Of a DNA stretch of 64,000 nucleotides, positions 10,114 to 23,345 are shown piece by piece. Origin of the DNA: Coffea arabica. Its lineage: Eukaryota; Streptophyta; Magnoliopsida; Gentianales; Rubiaceae. Where the stretch lies: positions 12,277,557 to 12,341,556 of the forward strand of contig NC_092320.1 in assembly GCF_036785885.1 (NCBI RefSeq), read 5' to 3'. The notes beneath the pieces are model-generated. The model saw only the letters and a program-made list of their open reading frames with translations. It searched no databases and was not told the origin of the DNA. A program made the translations under genes and the position numbers. How positions within the stretch are numbered: position 1 is the stretch's first letter; every line of letters starts with the position of its first letter.

Positions 10114-13100
10114 ATGGATTCTAGCCCAGAGAAGTTGTCACCTTTCGATTTGATGGCTGCGATCTTTAATGGAGCTAAATTTGACGGGTCTAATTCGTCG
10201 GAGTCCGGTGGTCCGTTGCCGCCGGCGGTGGTGGCGATGCTGATGGAGAATAGACAGTTGATGATGATACTGACGACCTCGGTTGCTGTGCTGATCGGAT
10301 GCGTTGTTGCATTGGTCTGGCGGCGGTCGTCGGCCTCTACCAAGAAAGTGGCGGAGCCGCCGAAACTTATTATGACAAAATCCGTGGAGGAGCCGGAGGA
10401 AATTGATGATGGAAGGACAAAAGTTACCATCTTTTTTGGAACCCAGACTGGTACAGCTGAAGGCTTTGCTAAGGTGTGTTGTCACCTGAAAAATCCACCT
10501 TATTATTTTATGAACTCCATTTGATTTGATTCTCCGGAATATTCAAAAATAAGGGCAAAAAGAAGAAATAGAGTGTCATAATCAAATCAATTCTGATGCC
10601 TAGACAAAAATTTGGATGGACAAAATTGGCCTGCTGAATATGTCAAATTTGGTTAGTTGGGATAAACTTCCCGTAGGAATTTGTGAATTGCGAAGGGTAA
10701 TTTGGTCATCTCAATTGTATAAAAAAAGTAGAAGTGGGAATGCTCTGCCTTTTTCTTTAGTTTGGGTAATTGAATCGTTGATCCCTTTTTTAGGCACTTG
10801 CCGACGAAGCTAAAGCTAGATATGAAAAGGCTGTTTTCAAAGTAACTGATTTGGTAAGCTATTCTTCTGTTTCCTTCCTTCATTTATTTTTCTTACCTCA
10901 TGTTCTTTCTGGTGGCAAGCTTTTACTGCCATGTTTCTGTGTTTGACATGATATTGGCTTCGTCTAAATGACTGAGTGGCTGATGCTTGATAGGATGATT
11001 ATGCTGCTGATGATGAGGAATACGAGGAGAAGTTGAAAAAAGAGACTTTGGCTTTTTTCTTCTTGGCCACGTGAGTTATAGTAATTGGTTGTTACTGATC
11101 ACTGCCGAACTGCCTCTTTATTGCTTAAATATATCACCTTTTTGGGAGAGGCTTTTTTTTTTTTCACATTTTACTAATTGAGTATGGTTGATTTCAGATA
11201 TGGAGATGGCGAGCCAACTGACAATGCGGCGAGATTCTACAAATGGTTTGCCGAGGTAAGAAAAAGGGGAAAAAAAGAAAAATTAGATTGTTGAGATGTA
11301 TATATGCTCATTTTCTACACTTAGTGCTATTTTGGAAACTGAGTTGGGATATGATCTTCCCGTTGATCTTTTAAAATGTGGTTGTGCGCAGGGAAAAGAA
11401 AGAGGGGACTGGCTTAAGAACCTTAGTTATGGAGTTTTTGGTCTTGGCAACAGACAATACGAGCATTTCAACAAGGTCTGGACTGGTTCTCTATATCCCT
11501 GCTCTGTGAAGGACTTGTATTGTGCACTTATGTTGTATATAATCTTTTACTGACGGTTATCTATCTTTGATAACTTGGGAACAGATTGCAAAAGTGGTTG
11601 ATGATCTTTGTGTTGAGCAAGGTAATTTATATTCTATGGACTTACACTTTTGAGTAATGTAATGGGGGATGTTGGGACTGCTGTTATGATCCTTGAATAG
11701 GGAGAGTTTAACCCATTGACTGCCATGAACTTTTGATGATTCCAGTTGTGCTTTTGTGCTCCGTATCTTACCATTGTGTAAATGGTATAGAAATTAAAAT
11801 CCTGGCCACGCCATCCTATTTTCTGCTACAGTATTCGCTGCACTGTGTGTTAAGTTGAAGATTAGGCTGTTAAAAATGCTGCTCTTTACATGTACGACCA
11901 CAGAATGTATGACGAGAGAGCATGGCTGTTCGCCGCTTTTTTTCAGTGAACTTTGCATGTTGTGTCAAATATGTCTTTGTTTTCCTCTCTGTTACAACTA
12001 ATTGTGATAGTCCGTTCTTTACTTTTCAAAACATTAATCATGTCAGGAATTTTCCACCTCCATAATTTCCTCTCCTTACAACTTTGCAGGTGCTAAGAGG
12101 CTTGTTCCTGTTGGTCTTGGAGATGATGACCAGTGCATTGAAGATGACTTTGCTGCATGGTATGACTGTACAAAGAATCTGCATGAACACAAAATTCAGT
12201 ATATCATGCCTTGCATTTGTGCTCGTACAAACTTAAACCATGTTTCTTAATTTTGCTTATCCAGGCGTGAAAATGTGTGGCCTGAGTTGGATAAACTACT
12301 AAGGGATGGTGATGAAGCATCTGTTGCTACTCCTTACACTGCTGCTATTTTGGAATATCGGGTTGTGTTCCACGACAGATCAGATTCACCAGTTTTAGAT
12401 GATAGAGCAAATGGACACGCTAATGGTCATGCTGTTATTGATGCACAGCATCCTTGCAGGTATAGATAGTGCTTCCAAGATCTTTTGAAGATGAAAAATA
12501 AAAAAGGAGTAGGCTTGTATGACGTTACCAAAATCATGCTTTTCTTGTCACAATCTAATATATCTGCATTTCGTGGTTGAAGATCTAATATTGCTGTAAG
12601 GAAGGAACTTCATACTCCTGCTTCTGATCGTTCATGCACACATCTGGAGTTTGACATTTCTTGCACTGGAATTAAGTGAGTTGATATTTCCTTTGCAACT
12701 TAGCTTCTGTTTTCATGTTTCTGAAGTTCCTAGACAGCTGTTACATTGACCATTGCAGCAATAAGGCTATTATTCTCTATTTCTGTGCTAGTGTTGTTCA
12801 CTGATGTGTCTGTTGTATCTAGGTACGAAACTGGAGATCATGTTGGTGTGTATTGTGAAAATCTAAGTGAAACTGTGGAGGAGGCTGAAAGGTTACTGAA
12901 TTTGCTGCCAGAGACGTACTTCTCCATTCACACTGATAAAGAAGATGGCACACCACTTGGTGGAAGCTCCTTGCCACCTCCCTTCCCACCCTGTACATTA
13001 CGAACTGCTCTGACTAAATATGCTGATCTTTTAGGTTCTCCTAAGAAGGTATGTCAATAATTATGTTAGTATCTTGGGCATTTGAGAGTCACATTGAACT

Positions 13101-15451
13101 ATGATGTGTTAATGCTCAATCCCATGCTATGCAGTCCGCTTTGCTAGCTCTGGCAGCTTATGCATCTGATCCTAGTGAGGCTGATCAGTTAAGGCATCTT
13201 GCATCCCCAGGTGGAAAGGTATCAACCTGTTTCCTTGTAACTTTTATTCCCAATGTGATTTTAATTGCTCCTCATGGAGATGCATCATATCATTTTCCAG
13301 GATGAATATGCACAATGGGTTGTTGCAAACCAGAGAAGCCTCCTCGAGGTGATGGCTGAATTTCCATCAGCAAAACCTCCACTCGGAGTTTTCTTTGCTG
13401 CAGTTGCCCCACGTTTGCAGCCTAGATTCTATTCTATATCATCCTCGCCAAGGTATGGTGGGTTATTTTTCTACTCACAATTGCAGCATCACGTATTGGT
13501 GAATTTGTGTTAGAAAGGCTGTCACTTGTAAATGTGGTTGGAATCTTCTTTCTTGTCCTTGGTGGACTTTGTAAATTGCCACATCTCCTTTCGTCATACG
13601 TCTAATTTCTTTCTGTACCTTTTTCCAATGGTACTAAAGCTAATTTAAATCAGTTTCCACTTAAGCATTGTAAATGGGAATTGTCCTTGAAGAGTTAATT
13701 ACCTTCTTGAGTTGCTTTTTATTCTTATTTTTATTTTTGTTTTATTTAAAAAATGGATGGCCTGATGGCCTCATTGTTTGCATGATTGTCATGCAGGATG
13801 GCACCCTCTAGAATTCATGTCACTTGTGCCCTTGTTTATGATAAAACACCAACAGGAAGAATCCACAAGGGTGTATGTTCAACATGGATGAAGGTATTGG
13901 TTATTTTAGTTTAGCATTTTTGAAATTTCGGGCCCTTCTTCTTGCATCTAAGAGTGTGTTATGTTTATGTGATTTGGAGATAATTTCATATAGCTGAAAT
14001 ATCGAGCTCACTAAAAGTATAATTTTTGGCATTGTTTTGTCTTTGGCATGTATTTTTCAATCGTTGTAGCTCTGCATTCTTCTCACTTCTCTATTGCCCT
14101 ATTTGTTTGCCCAGAATTCCATTCCTTCGGAGGACAGCTATGACTGCAGCTGGGCTCCTATTTTCGTCAGGACATCTAACTTCAGACTTCCTTCTGATCC
14201 TAAAGTACCCGTTATAATGATTGGCCCTGGTACTGGTTTGGCTCCTTTTAGAGGTTTCCTTCAGGTTTGTCTCAAAGCACCTAATGTTTCATGTACCTGG
14301 TTGGTATATAGCACTGTCAAGTTTAACACATGGTGTATTTGAATTGTATTTCAGGAAAGATTAGCTCTGAAGGAAGAAGGAACTGAACTTGGTCCTGCAG
14401 TCTTCTTTTTTGGATGCAGGAATCGCCAAATGGTCAGTGACTCATTTATTGAATTGCTACAATATCTGAAACTGTATTTGCATGGTTTCCTTGTATACCA
14501 GTTTCTAAGTGTTCTGACTTTTATCACCAATCTTGCAGGACTACATCTATGAAGATGAGTTAAACCACTTTGCTAAAAGTGGTGCACTCTCTGAGCTAAT
14601 TGTTGCCTTCTCCCGCGAGGGGCCCACTAAGCAATATGTACAACATAAAATGGCAGAGAAGGTAGTAGAAGAGTGTTGCATGCTACATACTGTGTTTTTC
14701 AGATTTTGTGTGTTCAGAGAGTTTTTGAGTACTATTTTTTGAGATGTTAATCCTAAATTTTCATTGGGTGTTGTAGGCTTCCGATATCTGGAGCATGCTT
14801 TCTGAGGGAGCCTATGTGTACGTCTGTGGTGATGCCAAAGGCATGGCCAGGGATGTCCACCGAACTCTCCATACCATTGTGCAAGAACAGGTATCCTAAT
14901 AGGATTAGCTGCTATTATTTGGTTGAAACTCTTGGCTGGAGTATTCCTTCGTACCTACCACCTATTTGGTGAATCTTGCACTAATGCACCCACCAACCAT
15001 TTGTGCTCCCATATGGCTGGAAAACCGTTCACAACTTCTTTTTCCACGTGTTGGCATGCATTCGTGGTCGTGGAGGCTTCTGAAACTTTGAAAAGAAGAG
15101 ACATCAATTATGTAGTAATGTCAAATGACATTTTCTTGAGATTGTGCCCCGCCTACAAAGTTGGGCCTCCCCTTCCCCACTTAAAATATATGAAAAGCTA
15201 AACTAATAACACAAGGAATGATGGATGCCCTTCATGTATTTTACTGTAAAGTGCATGTTTTTCCATTTTAAACCAGGAGGCATAGGGATTATAAGCTGAC
15301 CCCTACAACCATGTCAAAAGTTACAGTGTGACACAGAGCTAACGGGTCTGCCGATTTTTTTTTGTTTCAGGGATCTATGGACAGCTCCAAGGCTGAGAGC
15401 TTTGTAAAGAATCTGCAAATGAGCGGAAGATACTTGCGCGATGTATGGTGA
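10114..15451 (+). CDS. CPR: NADPH-cytochrome P450 reductase, class II type, 712 aa
   Basis: It transfers electrons from NADPH through FAD and FMN to microsomal cytochromes P450 on the ER surface. Coding exons (18): 10114-10473, 10794-10853, 10994-11070, 11198-11255, 11392-11475, 11585-11621, 12090-12159, 12265-12459, 12583-12675, 12823-13048, 13135-13218, 13301-13452, 13797-13893, 14115-14264, 14355-14432, 14539-14661, 14777-14890, 15371-15451. These join in phase to 2139 nt, the usual length for plant CPR. Residues 1-48 are a Ser/Pro-rich head and 49-69 a membrane anchor. FMN motif [14 protein letters not shown] lies at 107-120. FAD motif [15 protein letters not shown] motif [12 protein letters not shown] and the C-terminal DVW (aromatic stacking Trp) are all present. 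The long Ser-rich N-terminus fits class II (ATR2-like) reductases. No break or missing key residue was seen. Confidence 0.95.
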
Positions 15452-16462
15452 TCAGCCCCTAAAAGATAGTAGGGAAAATGACAAAAAAAGATGGCGATGC
15501 TTTTATAGGTTAATTAAGGGGAGGCATTGTGCAAAAGGTATCCCCGCCTTCCTCCGCCAGCGTGAAAATGGAAGTGTCCTTGTCGTGTTATTGTAGCAAT
15601 TCTTCTTTTGTTTTTGGAGGATTTTTTGGTTCATGTAAGTTATAAATACAGTAGTAATACATGCCATATTTATGTTGAACATATATACACACACATATAT
15701 ATATATATATATGTGCCAATAATGGTTGGTAGCAACTTTTTAGAGGCAGGCATAGCTGCCGGAGACTGGGGAGTCTGTATTATTACTAATGAGACAGGGA
15801 GATGGTTTTGACCGACCCACCGACATGGATTGATTTTGAACTCGTATATATTTAAAGTTTTTATTTCCAGTGTTAAACGTATTTTGTCAGGTCAGTCTTC
15901 TCTACCGTATTTTTTCTTTCTTGAATCTGCTATTCTTCCTCTGCAAAGGTAAACAACTAAAGTATGAAGGCGAAGTTATTGGCTTGTCCCTATGGAGCAT
16001 ACTTCAGAAAATGTCTGGGAGGAAAAGAGAGGACTAGGACATTGCAGTTTCTGTAGCAACTAGCAAGGCACATGTTTGTCTTTGGACATGACTTGATACT
16101 GAGGAATTTGGTTCGTAATTTCGAACCACCAAAAAAAAAAAAAATAATAAAAATAATAATAAAGGGATGCTATTAAATGGAAATAACTATGGGAGTCGGT
16201 AATGAAAAGAACAGATGAGCCCAGCTGTCAACTGTTGCGTGAATCGCTGTCTACTTAATGTGTCGAATGCATGAGAAAGTTAACACCATCATGCATGATT
16301 TGCTTTTGCAGAATGTGTTTTTTGGACAGTCATTGGCTCAAAAATGATGGGTGCCACATTTTGGGACAACCCCCAGTTGAGTTATTTCTCCCATCTGCCA
16401 GGAATTGATAGTTGGTGAGTTCATGATGCTCAATTGTCCATTTAATTGAGTAGGCCTATTTA
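15452..16462. other. 3' flank of the reductase gene, no further gene
   Basis: Contains the probable 3' UTR, with a T-rich stretch after the stop codon and an (AT)n run at about 15692-15712. An A-tract is at about 16130-16144. No other coding exons recognised. Confidence 0.5.
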
Positions 16463-17123
16463 AGGGTACGTTTGATAACATAAAAAAGTGCTGAATTTGA
16501 ATTTTTTCATACATTCAGATGTTTTGAATGTTTGATAAATGAAAATCTATTTGCTGAATTTGTTAAGCAATGCTGAACCTGTGTGTATTTTTTTCAATAC
16601 AAGAATCCTAACTGAATGCTTAATTCTGATAAGAATTAATAGAATTACTTCAGCTACTTTATCTTATCTACCAAATCTACCATTGTTTGTTAATTATGTT
16701 CAAAATTCTTATCTAATTAAACAATATAATATTCTCTATCTAACGATTTTTAGTTTCTCTTTTCTCCCTTTCTAATGACTTTCACATCTTCTCCATACTC
16801 CTCATATAATATATTTCACATTTTATATTAATTTGATTTAAAAATAAATATCGTCATTTTCATACCTAACAATTTTAAACCAATTAAATCATAGATTCTA
16901 TTTCTTTTTTGAATGAAAGGATATAAGGGTAAAATTATCAAATTAAACTTATTAAGCATTCAGCTATAAATATTTATCAAACAGTATAAATAGATTTAAC
17001 ATTAAAATTCAGACATTCATATATTTTTTTCAGTGCTTAAAATTCAACAAATTAATTATTTTAGTATTCAAATTTCAAAATTCAGACTTCAGAATTCAGA
17101 TTCAATTTTATCAAACGGAACCT
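16463..17123. mobile_element. MITE-like element, about 660 bp, ends GGTACGTTTGATAA / GGTTCCGTTTGATAA
   Basis: The left end AGGGTACGTTTGATAA and the reversed right end AGGTTCCGTTTGATAA form a 16-bp imperfect inverted pair. Both are followed inward by GAATTTGAA / CTGAATTCTGAA-type words that also pair in inverted orientation. The interior is AT-rich and non-coding. A target duplication could not be fixed, so the superfamily (hAT or Mutator) is open. Confidence 0.6.
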
Positions 17124-17411
17124 AAGTCTTGTCAAATTCTAGACATCATCATATAGAAGATGCAGTAATCTTCCAAAAAAGGAACAGAAATGATTGAGGA
17201 CGAAAAATGAAGTCTGCGTTTCAGCTTGGCCTGCTAATCAACATCCTTACCCTTCTATCCTTTTTTTGGAGAGGAGGTTGGGGGGTCACGTAACGTAATC
17301 ATCACAGTATGGAACTCGAGCTTTAGCCACACAAGATAAGTAATATACTAAGCAAAAAGTTAAATTTCCATTCCTAAGTAACTTAAATTTGTTGTGTTTT
17401 AAGGCTCAATA

Positions 17412-18114
17412 CCAAAATATCTCCTTACTTCAATAGCAGCACGTTGCCTCCCTTATTCATGAAACATGCAAATTGCCCTCTCTAAATTATGAAAAGACAG
17501 TCATGCCTGTATACTTTTTTTTCTTTTTAGTTTTAACCTTTTGGCAACAAAAAACTAAATTTGTTTATTAAAATTTAACCTTTTGGTTCCAAAATTAATT
17601 TTTTTTTAAGCAGAGAACTGTTATATTAATAAGGGTAAAGTCTCATGAATGATTAATTAAGATGCCCAAAACATCTTATAGTTTCTTTTGTTAAAAAAAA
17701 AAAGCTTATTGTAATTGTAATCTTAACAAAATTTGTTCCTGCTTTCTCATACTCAAAACTCAAGTAAAATCATGAAATTTAGATTGAAACTTTAGTTGGG
17801 AAATGTTTCTTTCAGTTTTTGCTTAAAAAAGAACTATTTTTGGCATCTAACTGCATCATTCATGAGACTTTACCTTTACTAATCCAACAATTTTTCATAA
17901 AAGAATAAAAATAACATAATTTTGGAGCCAAAAAGTTAAATTTGGTGTACAAATTTAGTTTTTTTTTAGTGCCAAAAGTTTAAAACTATTAAAGCAATAA
18001 GTATATGAGAGTATGACTGTCTTTTCATAATTTAATTTAGAGGGGGCAATTTATGTGTTTTGTGAACATTAGGGTAATTCACTGCTGAAATAACATTACA
18101 GGGGCACATTTTGG
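17412..18114. mobile_element. Long foldback element, arms about 200 bp, interrupted in the middle
   Basis: The left arm from CCAAAATATCTCC through the word TGAAAAGACAGTCAT (about 17490-17504) and TTTTAACCTTTTGG is mirrored by the right arm read in reverse (TGACTGTCTTTTCA at about 18015-18028, ending ACATTTTGG at 18114). Arms run over 200 bases with moderate divergence. The loop region is occupied by a second, separate inverted-repeat element (17633-17879). No coding capacity. Confidence 0.65.
17633..17879. mobile_element. Tourist-like MITE inserted in the foldback loop
   Basis: Left end GGGTAAAGTCTCATGAATGA and the reversed right end carrying GGTAAAGTCTCATGAATGAT pair nearly perfectly for over 20 bp, then continue into TTAAGATGCC / GTTAGATGCC. 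TAA flanks both sides (17630-17632 and 17880-17882), the target duplication expected of PIF/Harbinger (Tourist) MITEs. About 247 bp, non-coding. Confidence 0.55.
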
Positions 18115-21100
18115 AATGAAGCTTTGTTTCACCTACCCAAAAAGATCCTTGATCAAAGACAGCACGTGACTTTAAGACAAAGGCCAGATGTCAGTGATGC
18201 ACTTAAAGGCCGAATTTCTGTTGGGCCGCGCAAATATGAGTCTGGTTGTGATCCTTCCTTGCTTAAGGGTTACAAACGCACAAACAATTCTAGTTGTTAA
18301 TCTTTCTTAGTGAGAAGTCTTATCCTGGTCAGACTACTATTTAGTGAAATAAAATTGTGAAGTCCATTAATTCTACATAAATTAAAATTTAATAAAATAA
18401 TAAGGTCCTTATTTATCTAATTAGTACTTTCTGGTTTGTCAAAGACCAACTATCATGCTTGTCAAGTAGTTTGTATGGACCAAGATAAAATTTCTTTTTT
18501 GTTGGTTGAGATTTAAGTAAACCACGCAAGTGTATATAAGCTAAGAATAGATATATGTAAAATTTACAAATAAGGTAAAAAAATAACGTCAAATTTGAGA
18601 GGTTAAGGGAGCAATTTAATCATTTTGAAAAACAATTAACAGTTAATAAACATTTATAACTTTCAAAACAATAGCGTTATAACTTCACCATTTAAAAAAA
18701 AAAAAAAAAAACAAGCCATGGCCCTAGAGCTAGAGGTGGTAATGCCTATAAGTTGTTCAATAATCACCACAATAATCTGTGATACCTTTTCCCTATTAGC
18801 AAGCACGAGCAAATTGGAACAAGCTCGTTAGAGAAATAACCAGCCAAATGACCCTCGTGCAAGCACAAGGAAATTGGAACAAGAAGCTCATCCTAAAGCT
18901 ACTTCCCTGTTCATCATGTGAGATTTTCTAGCATCTTTTCGTTCGGTTTTTCTCCCCCCCTATCGTACGATATACTCCCAAATAGAGGCTAAATCGATGG
19001 TTTTCATTGCTTGATGTCTGTACTTGGGATTGTAGCTCATTAACCATGCATGCACGTTTTCGTTAATTTTCCTCTCAGCGACCGTTATGCTGATAATGGC
19101 TCGGTTATTATTATAGATGCCCACATGTTAAAGTTTTTCACCAGCGCTTGGTACGTACGGCAACCAGAGTGCAATTTGTGCCATATTCTTTTGCATCGAG
19201 TATGCCAATATATATATAGCCATGGCACGTAACTTTTCCGATCTATTCATTTGCCCAAATGAAATTTAGTGTGCTAATTGCTGTTGTACTAATTAGAAAG
19301 GATTTAATCCACAAAATAAAGAAGCAAAACTTCATGAGTTCTATTTTCTGATTTTATCAGAAATAAAATGTCATAGGAAAAGACCGAGAAAGGTACTAGC
19401 CTAAGGTGTTTTTGTAGAGCTGTGCTGTATGTAAAAATCTTAGAAGGCACTAGACTTGAACTTCATCAAATTAAGTGCTTCAACTGAAAAGCTGTCTCAA
19501 TATATAGTTGACATAATGAAGTTGCTGATAAGCGAGTAGTTCCTTCGTTTTGTCAGTTTTTCATCACACAAAAGTTTCAAACACATAATCAAATATTAAC
19601 TGCGTACGTAAACGTTATTAATTAGGCACCCTGGTGCCTAGCAGAAGTTTGCCAAACGCCTGACACGGCCGCACAAGTTAATTGATTACCTGCCAAATCA
19701 TATTTAAGGAGCTGCCCGAAGTTGCAAGTTCTAAAGTTAAATACAGGTCCCAAGCTTCCTAGACCATCTCCTCCTCTAGTTTAGTAGTACAACCTAATAA
19801 GTTTCCTACAAAAAAAAAAAAAAAAAAAAGGGGTCCCAATCTGATTAAATCAGTGCCATCCTACTCATACAAATTATAATTCTCAGCAACAAAGCATCAG
19901 ACTGTTATTAGGACGAGGATCATAAGGTTATTGTCATTTAATTAGTGCTAGTTAATTAACTTACTAGAGAAAAGCTGAATGGTAGCTAGCTAGGGAAGGA
20001 TAAGTTATTCTGCCATCTAAAATTTATATAATTATTTAAATCCCATGTATGCTCTCGATATTCTCTTATAACAAATGCAGACCAAATGTGTATCTTAGCG
20101 TACATTCCTTCAAAAAAAAAAAAAAAAAAGCTCATTTTACTGTACGTGGTGAAATGTAAACTTACATGCATGCAGGAGTTCCTCAATTAAAGATTGTCTT
20201 TCTCGTCTAATCCAATTTTTAGTTGACTAAATGATTGTCGTACTCCCTGCATTCAGATCCAATTGAAAGACAAATTAAAACGACTCTTCATTTAGCCATT
20301 TTATGCTTTTCTCCTAAATTGTTAAATTGACAAGAGCCCTAAAATATATATATTGGACGTCCATGCTGCTTGCCGGACAATTATGGGTTCAAATGGCAAT
20401 AATTATGACCCATAAACGTCCATCATATACTAAAGCAAACGACAAGGAAGAATACCTTGAAGGAAGAAAAAAAAATGAAGTTAAAAAGAGAGAAGTGGTT
20501 TTGCTCCAAAATCACATAATAAGCTAGGACATGGATGTCCCCGACCGTCAAGGAGTCAAACTAGCGAACCCTTCGCCGACTGCAGCGCGGTCGTCTCCAC
20601 AGTCCATGCAGCTCCAATTTACAAGACTTTCCCCCCATTTATATAAGTTTTGTAAGAAGTTTTTGATGCGTTAAACCACACTTTGTTTATGTTCAAACTT
20701 CCCCATCTTGCTTTTTCTTGACGCATCATACAAATTTACAGTCACATTCCCAATACAATATTACTCGAGGACATGCGTGCCTCAGCGTACCTGATGCAAT
20801 GTGTCTCTATATTTATGTGTCATAAGAAAATAGTTAAGATGAAAAAGGGACAACCCCCAACCTCTTTTTCACTCACAAGCAAACATCCCCTTGCTTTCTC
20901 TCATACCACAAAGTCTAGTGATCATGTGGCAAAAATTTTCTAACAATTGCAAGGTTTGAGTTCGATCTTCTCTTCTGTACAAAATCAGTTGCGCCATATA
21001 GGAAACTGTACAAAATCAGCTATGATACTAATAAAAGAGGATAAGAATAGCTAGTTCTGAGCTCTGATTTTAAAATATGAGGGAGGCCTAGACGTCCACA

Positions 21101-21522
21101 CTAATGATGCTTTCAATTCCTCGGCCCCGGATCCTATAAGCGGCCAACTGTTACAATTTATGATTCTTAGCTACCAGAAGAGTAGAAAACTTCATACGGA
21201 GCTGGACATACAAACACATAACTACATCGTACTTATAAAATGTTTGCCTAAAATCTTTTACAAGATCCAATCAGATCAGGGTCTGAAAATCTAGTTGATA
21301 CTTGCATCATAGCTGTCTTCATAATGTATTTTATACATGTCGTTGTGGAAGACTTGAATCAGATTTCCAGTGAATTGATTGATTTCACAGCCAATTAATA
21401 GCAACAGCTTCGAAATTTGAAATGCGTAGCTAGAGTTTAGGGCCGTTTCAGACACCTTACTGACCATCACCCGACATTTGTGCTCGCAATCTTCTATATA
21501 TAATTATATATACACATTACTG

Positions 21523-21553
<31 letters not shown>

Positions 21554-21681
21554 TCATGCCTCATCACAACTTCAACAAACGCGAACTCTACTTCTACTCA
21601 AACTCTCTCTTTTTATGCCACCTCTAGCTTTAGGCTGAACCCTTTTCTTCATTTTGTCTACAAGCTTAAAAGCTTGAGAAA
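18115..21681. other. Intergenic and upstream region of the Aux/IAA gene, no gene seen
   Basis: AT-rich DNA with poly-A tracts at about 18692-18709, 19810-19829 and 20113-20129. A short imperfect duplication, GCAAGCACGAGCAAATTGG (about 18800) and GCAAGCACAAGGAAATTGG (about 18859), lies 60 bp apart. Close to the gene there is a TATA-like stretch at about 21495-21512 (TATATATAATTATATATAC) and an (AC)n microsatellite at 21525-21554. No coding exons or RNA genes recognised. Confidence 0.5.
21525..21554. repeat. (AC)n microsatellite in the Aux/IAA leader or promoter
   Basis: About 15 AC units directly downstream of a TATA-like stretch and about 130 bases before the start codon. It probably falls in or next to the 5' leader and is likely length-polymorphic. 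Confidence 0.85.
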
Positions 21682-22521
21682 ATGAGCAATCTTGATTCTC
21701 AAAGACAAGAGTCTTTGAAAATGAGGTGGCAAGAGAGGAGACTCAAGGCAATAGAAGAAAACCAAAAGATTAATCCCACGGCCTCTCCCAACTTCTATAC
21801 CAGACTACTTGGTGGTGGTGCAAATCCATCACCATTAAGGGCAAACCCTAAAAACAATATCCAAATGTTTCCTGGTGGTTTTGATGATGATCTTGTTTCG
21901 GCATTGGTGCCACCACTGACTGTTGTTCTTGAAGGCCGTTCCATTTGCCATCGGATTAGCCTTGACAAGCACACAAGCTACCAAAGCTTAGCTAGGGCCC
22001 TGAGACAAATGTTTGTTGATGGGGATGCTACTGGAGTCCCATCAGATGGTGAACTTGATCTTTCCAATGCGATTCCTGGTCATCTCATTGCTTATGAAGA
22101 CATGGAAAATGATCTACTTCTTGTTGGTGACCTCAACTGGAGGTGAGTCTCTCTACAACCAGATCCTATCAAACTACTGTACATAGATGAATCTTGAAAA
22201 CTATCTTAAACTATACTAATATTTTTTCACATTCATCCTTGAGATCCCACAATTTTTTTTGCAATGCGAAGTTTTTTTTTTGCTTGGATAAATGCAATGC
22301 TGAAGTTAGCTTTCCTAGGATTCTTGCAGTGAGTAAGAGAATCCTAAAATGCACTATACCTATTGGGTCTAAGTTTCTAACCGTATTATATTTTTCTTTA
22401 TTTATATGTTTAAATCGTTTCTTTCCTCTGGGTATTGTGCAGTGACTTCGTTAGGGTGGCAAAAAGGATCAGAATACTGCCAATAAAAGCAAATTCAAGA
22501 AAGGGAAAGGTAGAGAACTAG
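21682..22521 (+). CDS. IAA33: Non-canonical Aux/IAA protein, IAA33-like, 179 aa
   Basis: Two exons, 21682-22142 and 22443-22521, join within a Ser codon (AG|T) across a GTGAGT..GTGCAG intron of 300 bp. The protein carries only the C-terminal Aux/IAA/ARF dimerisation domain (PB1 fold): the first half spans about 79-115 (LTVVLEGRSICHRISLDKHT...), and the second holds the YEDMENDLLLVGDLNW element at 138-153, followed by DFVRVAKRIRIL. The N-terminal 70 residues are charged and lack the LxLxL repression motif and the GWPP degron of ordinary Aux/IAAs. That pattern is the known IAA33 arrangement, so auxin-induced TIR1-dependent turnover is not expected (inference). Family partners are ARFs and Aux/IAAs in the nucleus. 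The length is close to Arabidopsis IAA33. Confidence 0.9.
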
Positions 22522-22736
22522 CCATTGCGGGTTTTGAGAATTTTGCTTATGTTTTGGGTGTTAAAATCATTTTGATTTTGCAACGCACCAAAAAAAAAAA
22601 AAACAATTTCTCTATGCTTCTACCGACTCTGGTAACGTGGAGTGAGGATGAAACGCTGTTGTGGTCAAATATAGTACTGCGTGTTCCTCAAAATTAACTG
22701 AAAGACATAGTACTATGTACTTTTTCTGCTGTCAAG
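22522..22736. other. 3' flank of the Aux/IAA gene
   Basis: Short A/T-rich trailer with a poly-A tract at about 22589-22602. No other gene. Confidence 0.4.
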
Positions 22737-23345
22737 CTATGTTTTCAGAACCGGACCGGATAGCGACTCGGCCGAGGTCAGGGGTCAGGGGTCAATGGGT
22801 TCGACCGGGGGTCGATAGGGGTCGAACCGGATGACGTCATAAATAAAAATTATTTTAAAATTAAAATGTTATATATATAATATCTAATAATATATTGATA
22901 TTAATAAAGGCATATTCATATATATTTGATGTTTCAAATATATTTAACAAGAAAATACAAAGAAATTAGAACAATCAAGTAGCAATTTATATTATTTAAT
23001 AAATATTAACAAGTTTAGAATTAAAATTATGAATTTAATTGAAAAATAACATCAAATTTTAGGACAATATTTATAAAGTATCAAATATTTGAGGTATATC
23101 AATAAGTTTTAACAATTTAGGGGGTCAAAACATAATATTAAAAAGTTTGAATTTTTTTTTTAAAAAAATACTGTTGAACCGGAAAAACCGGTTTTTTCCC
23201 GGTCAAACCCGGTCAAACCCGATTTTTGACCGGCTTTGACCGGGTTTTAAATTTCCGGTTTTCTAATGTGACTCGGACCGGCTACCTGGCCGGTTCCCGG
23301 TTCAACCGGTTCGACCGGCCGGTCCGGTCCGAGTTTGAAAACAGA
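22737..23345. mobile_element. Non-autonomous DNA transposon with CCGG-rich ends, 609 bp
   Basis: The left end TGTTTTCAGAACCGGACCGG pairs with the reversed right end TGTTTTCAAACTCGGACCGG. Both ends are GC-rich (repeated GGTTCGACCGG, GGTCAAACCCGG), while the middle is AT-rich. Identical 9-mers GCTGTCAAG flank it at 22728-22736 and 23346-23354. A 9-bp duplication points to a Mutator-like element, although some families with similar termini are filed under hAT. It landed about 215 bp downstream of the Aux/IAA stop codon. Confidence 0.75.
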
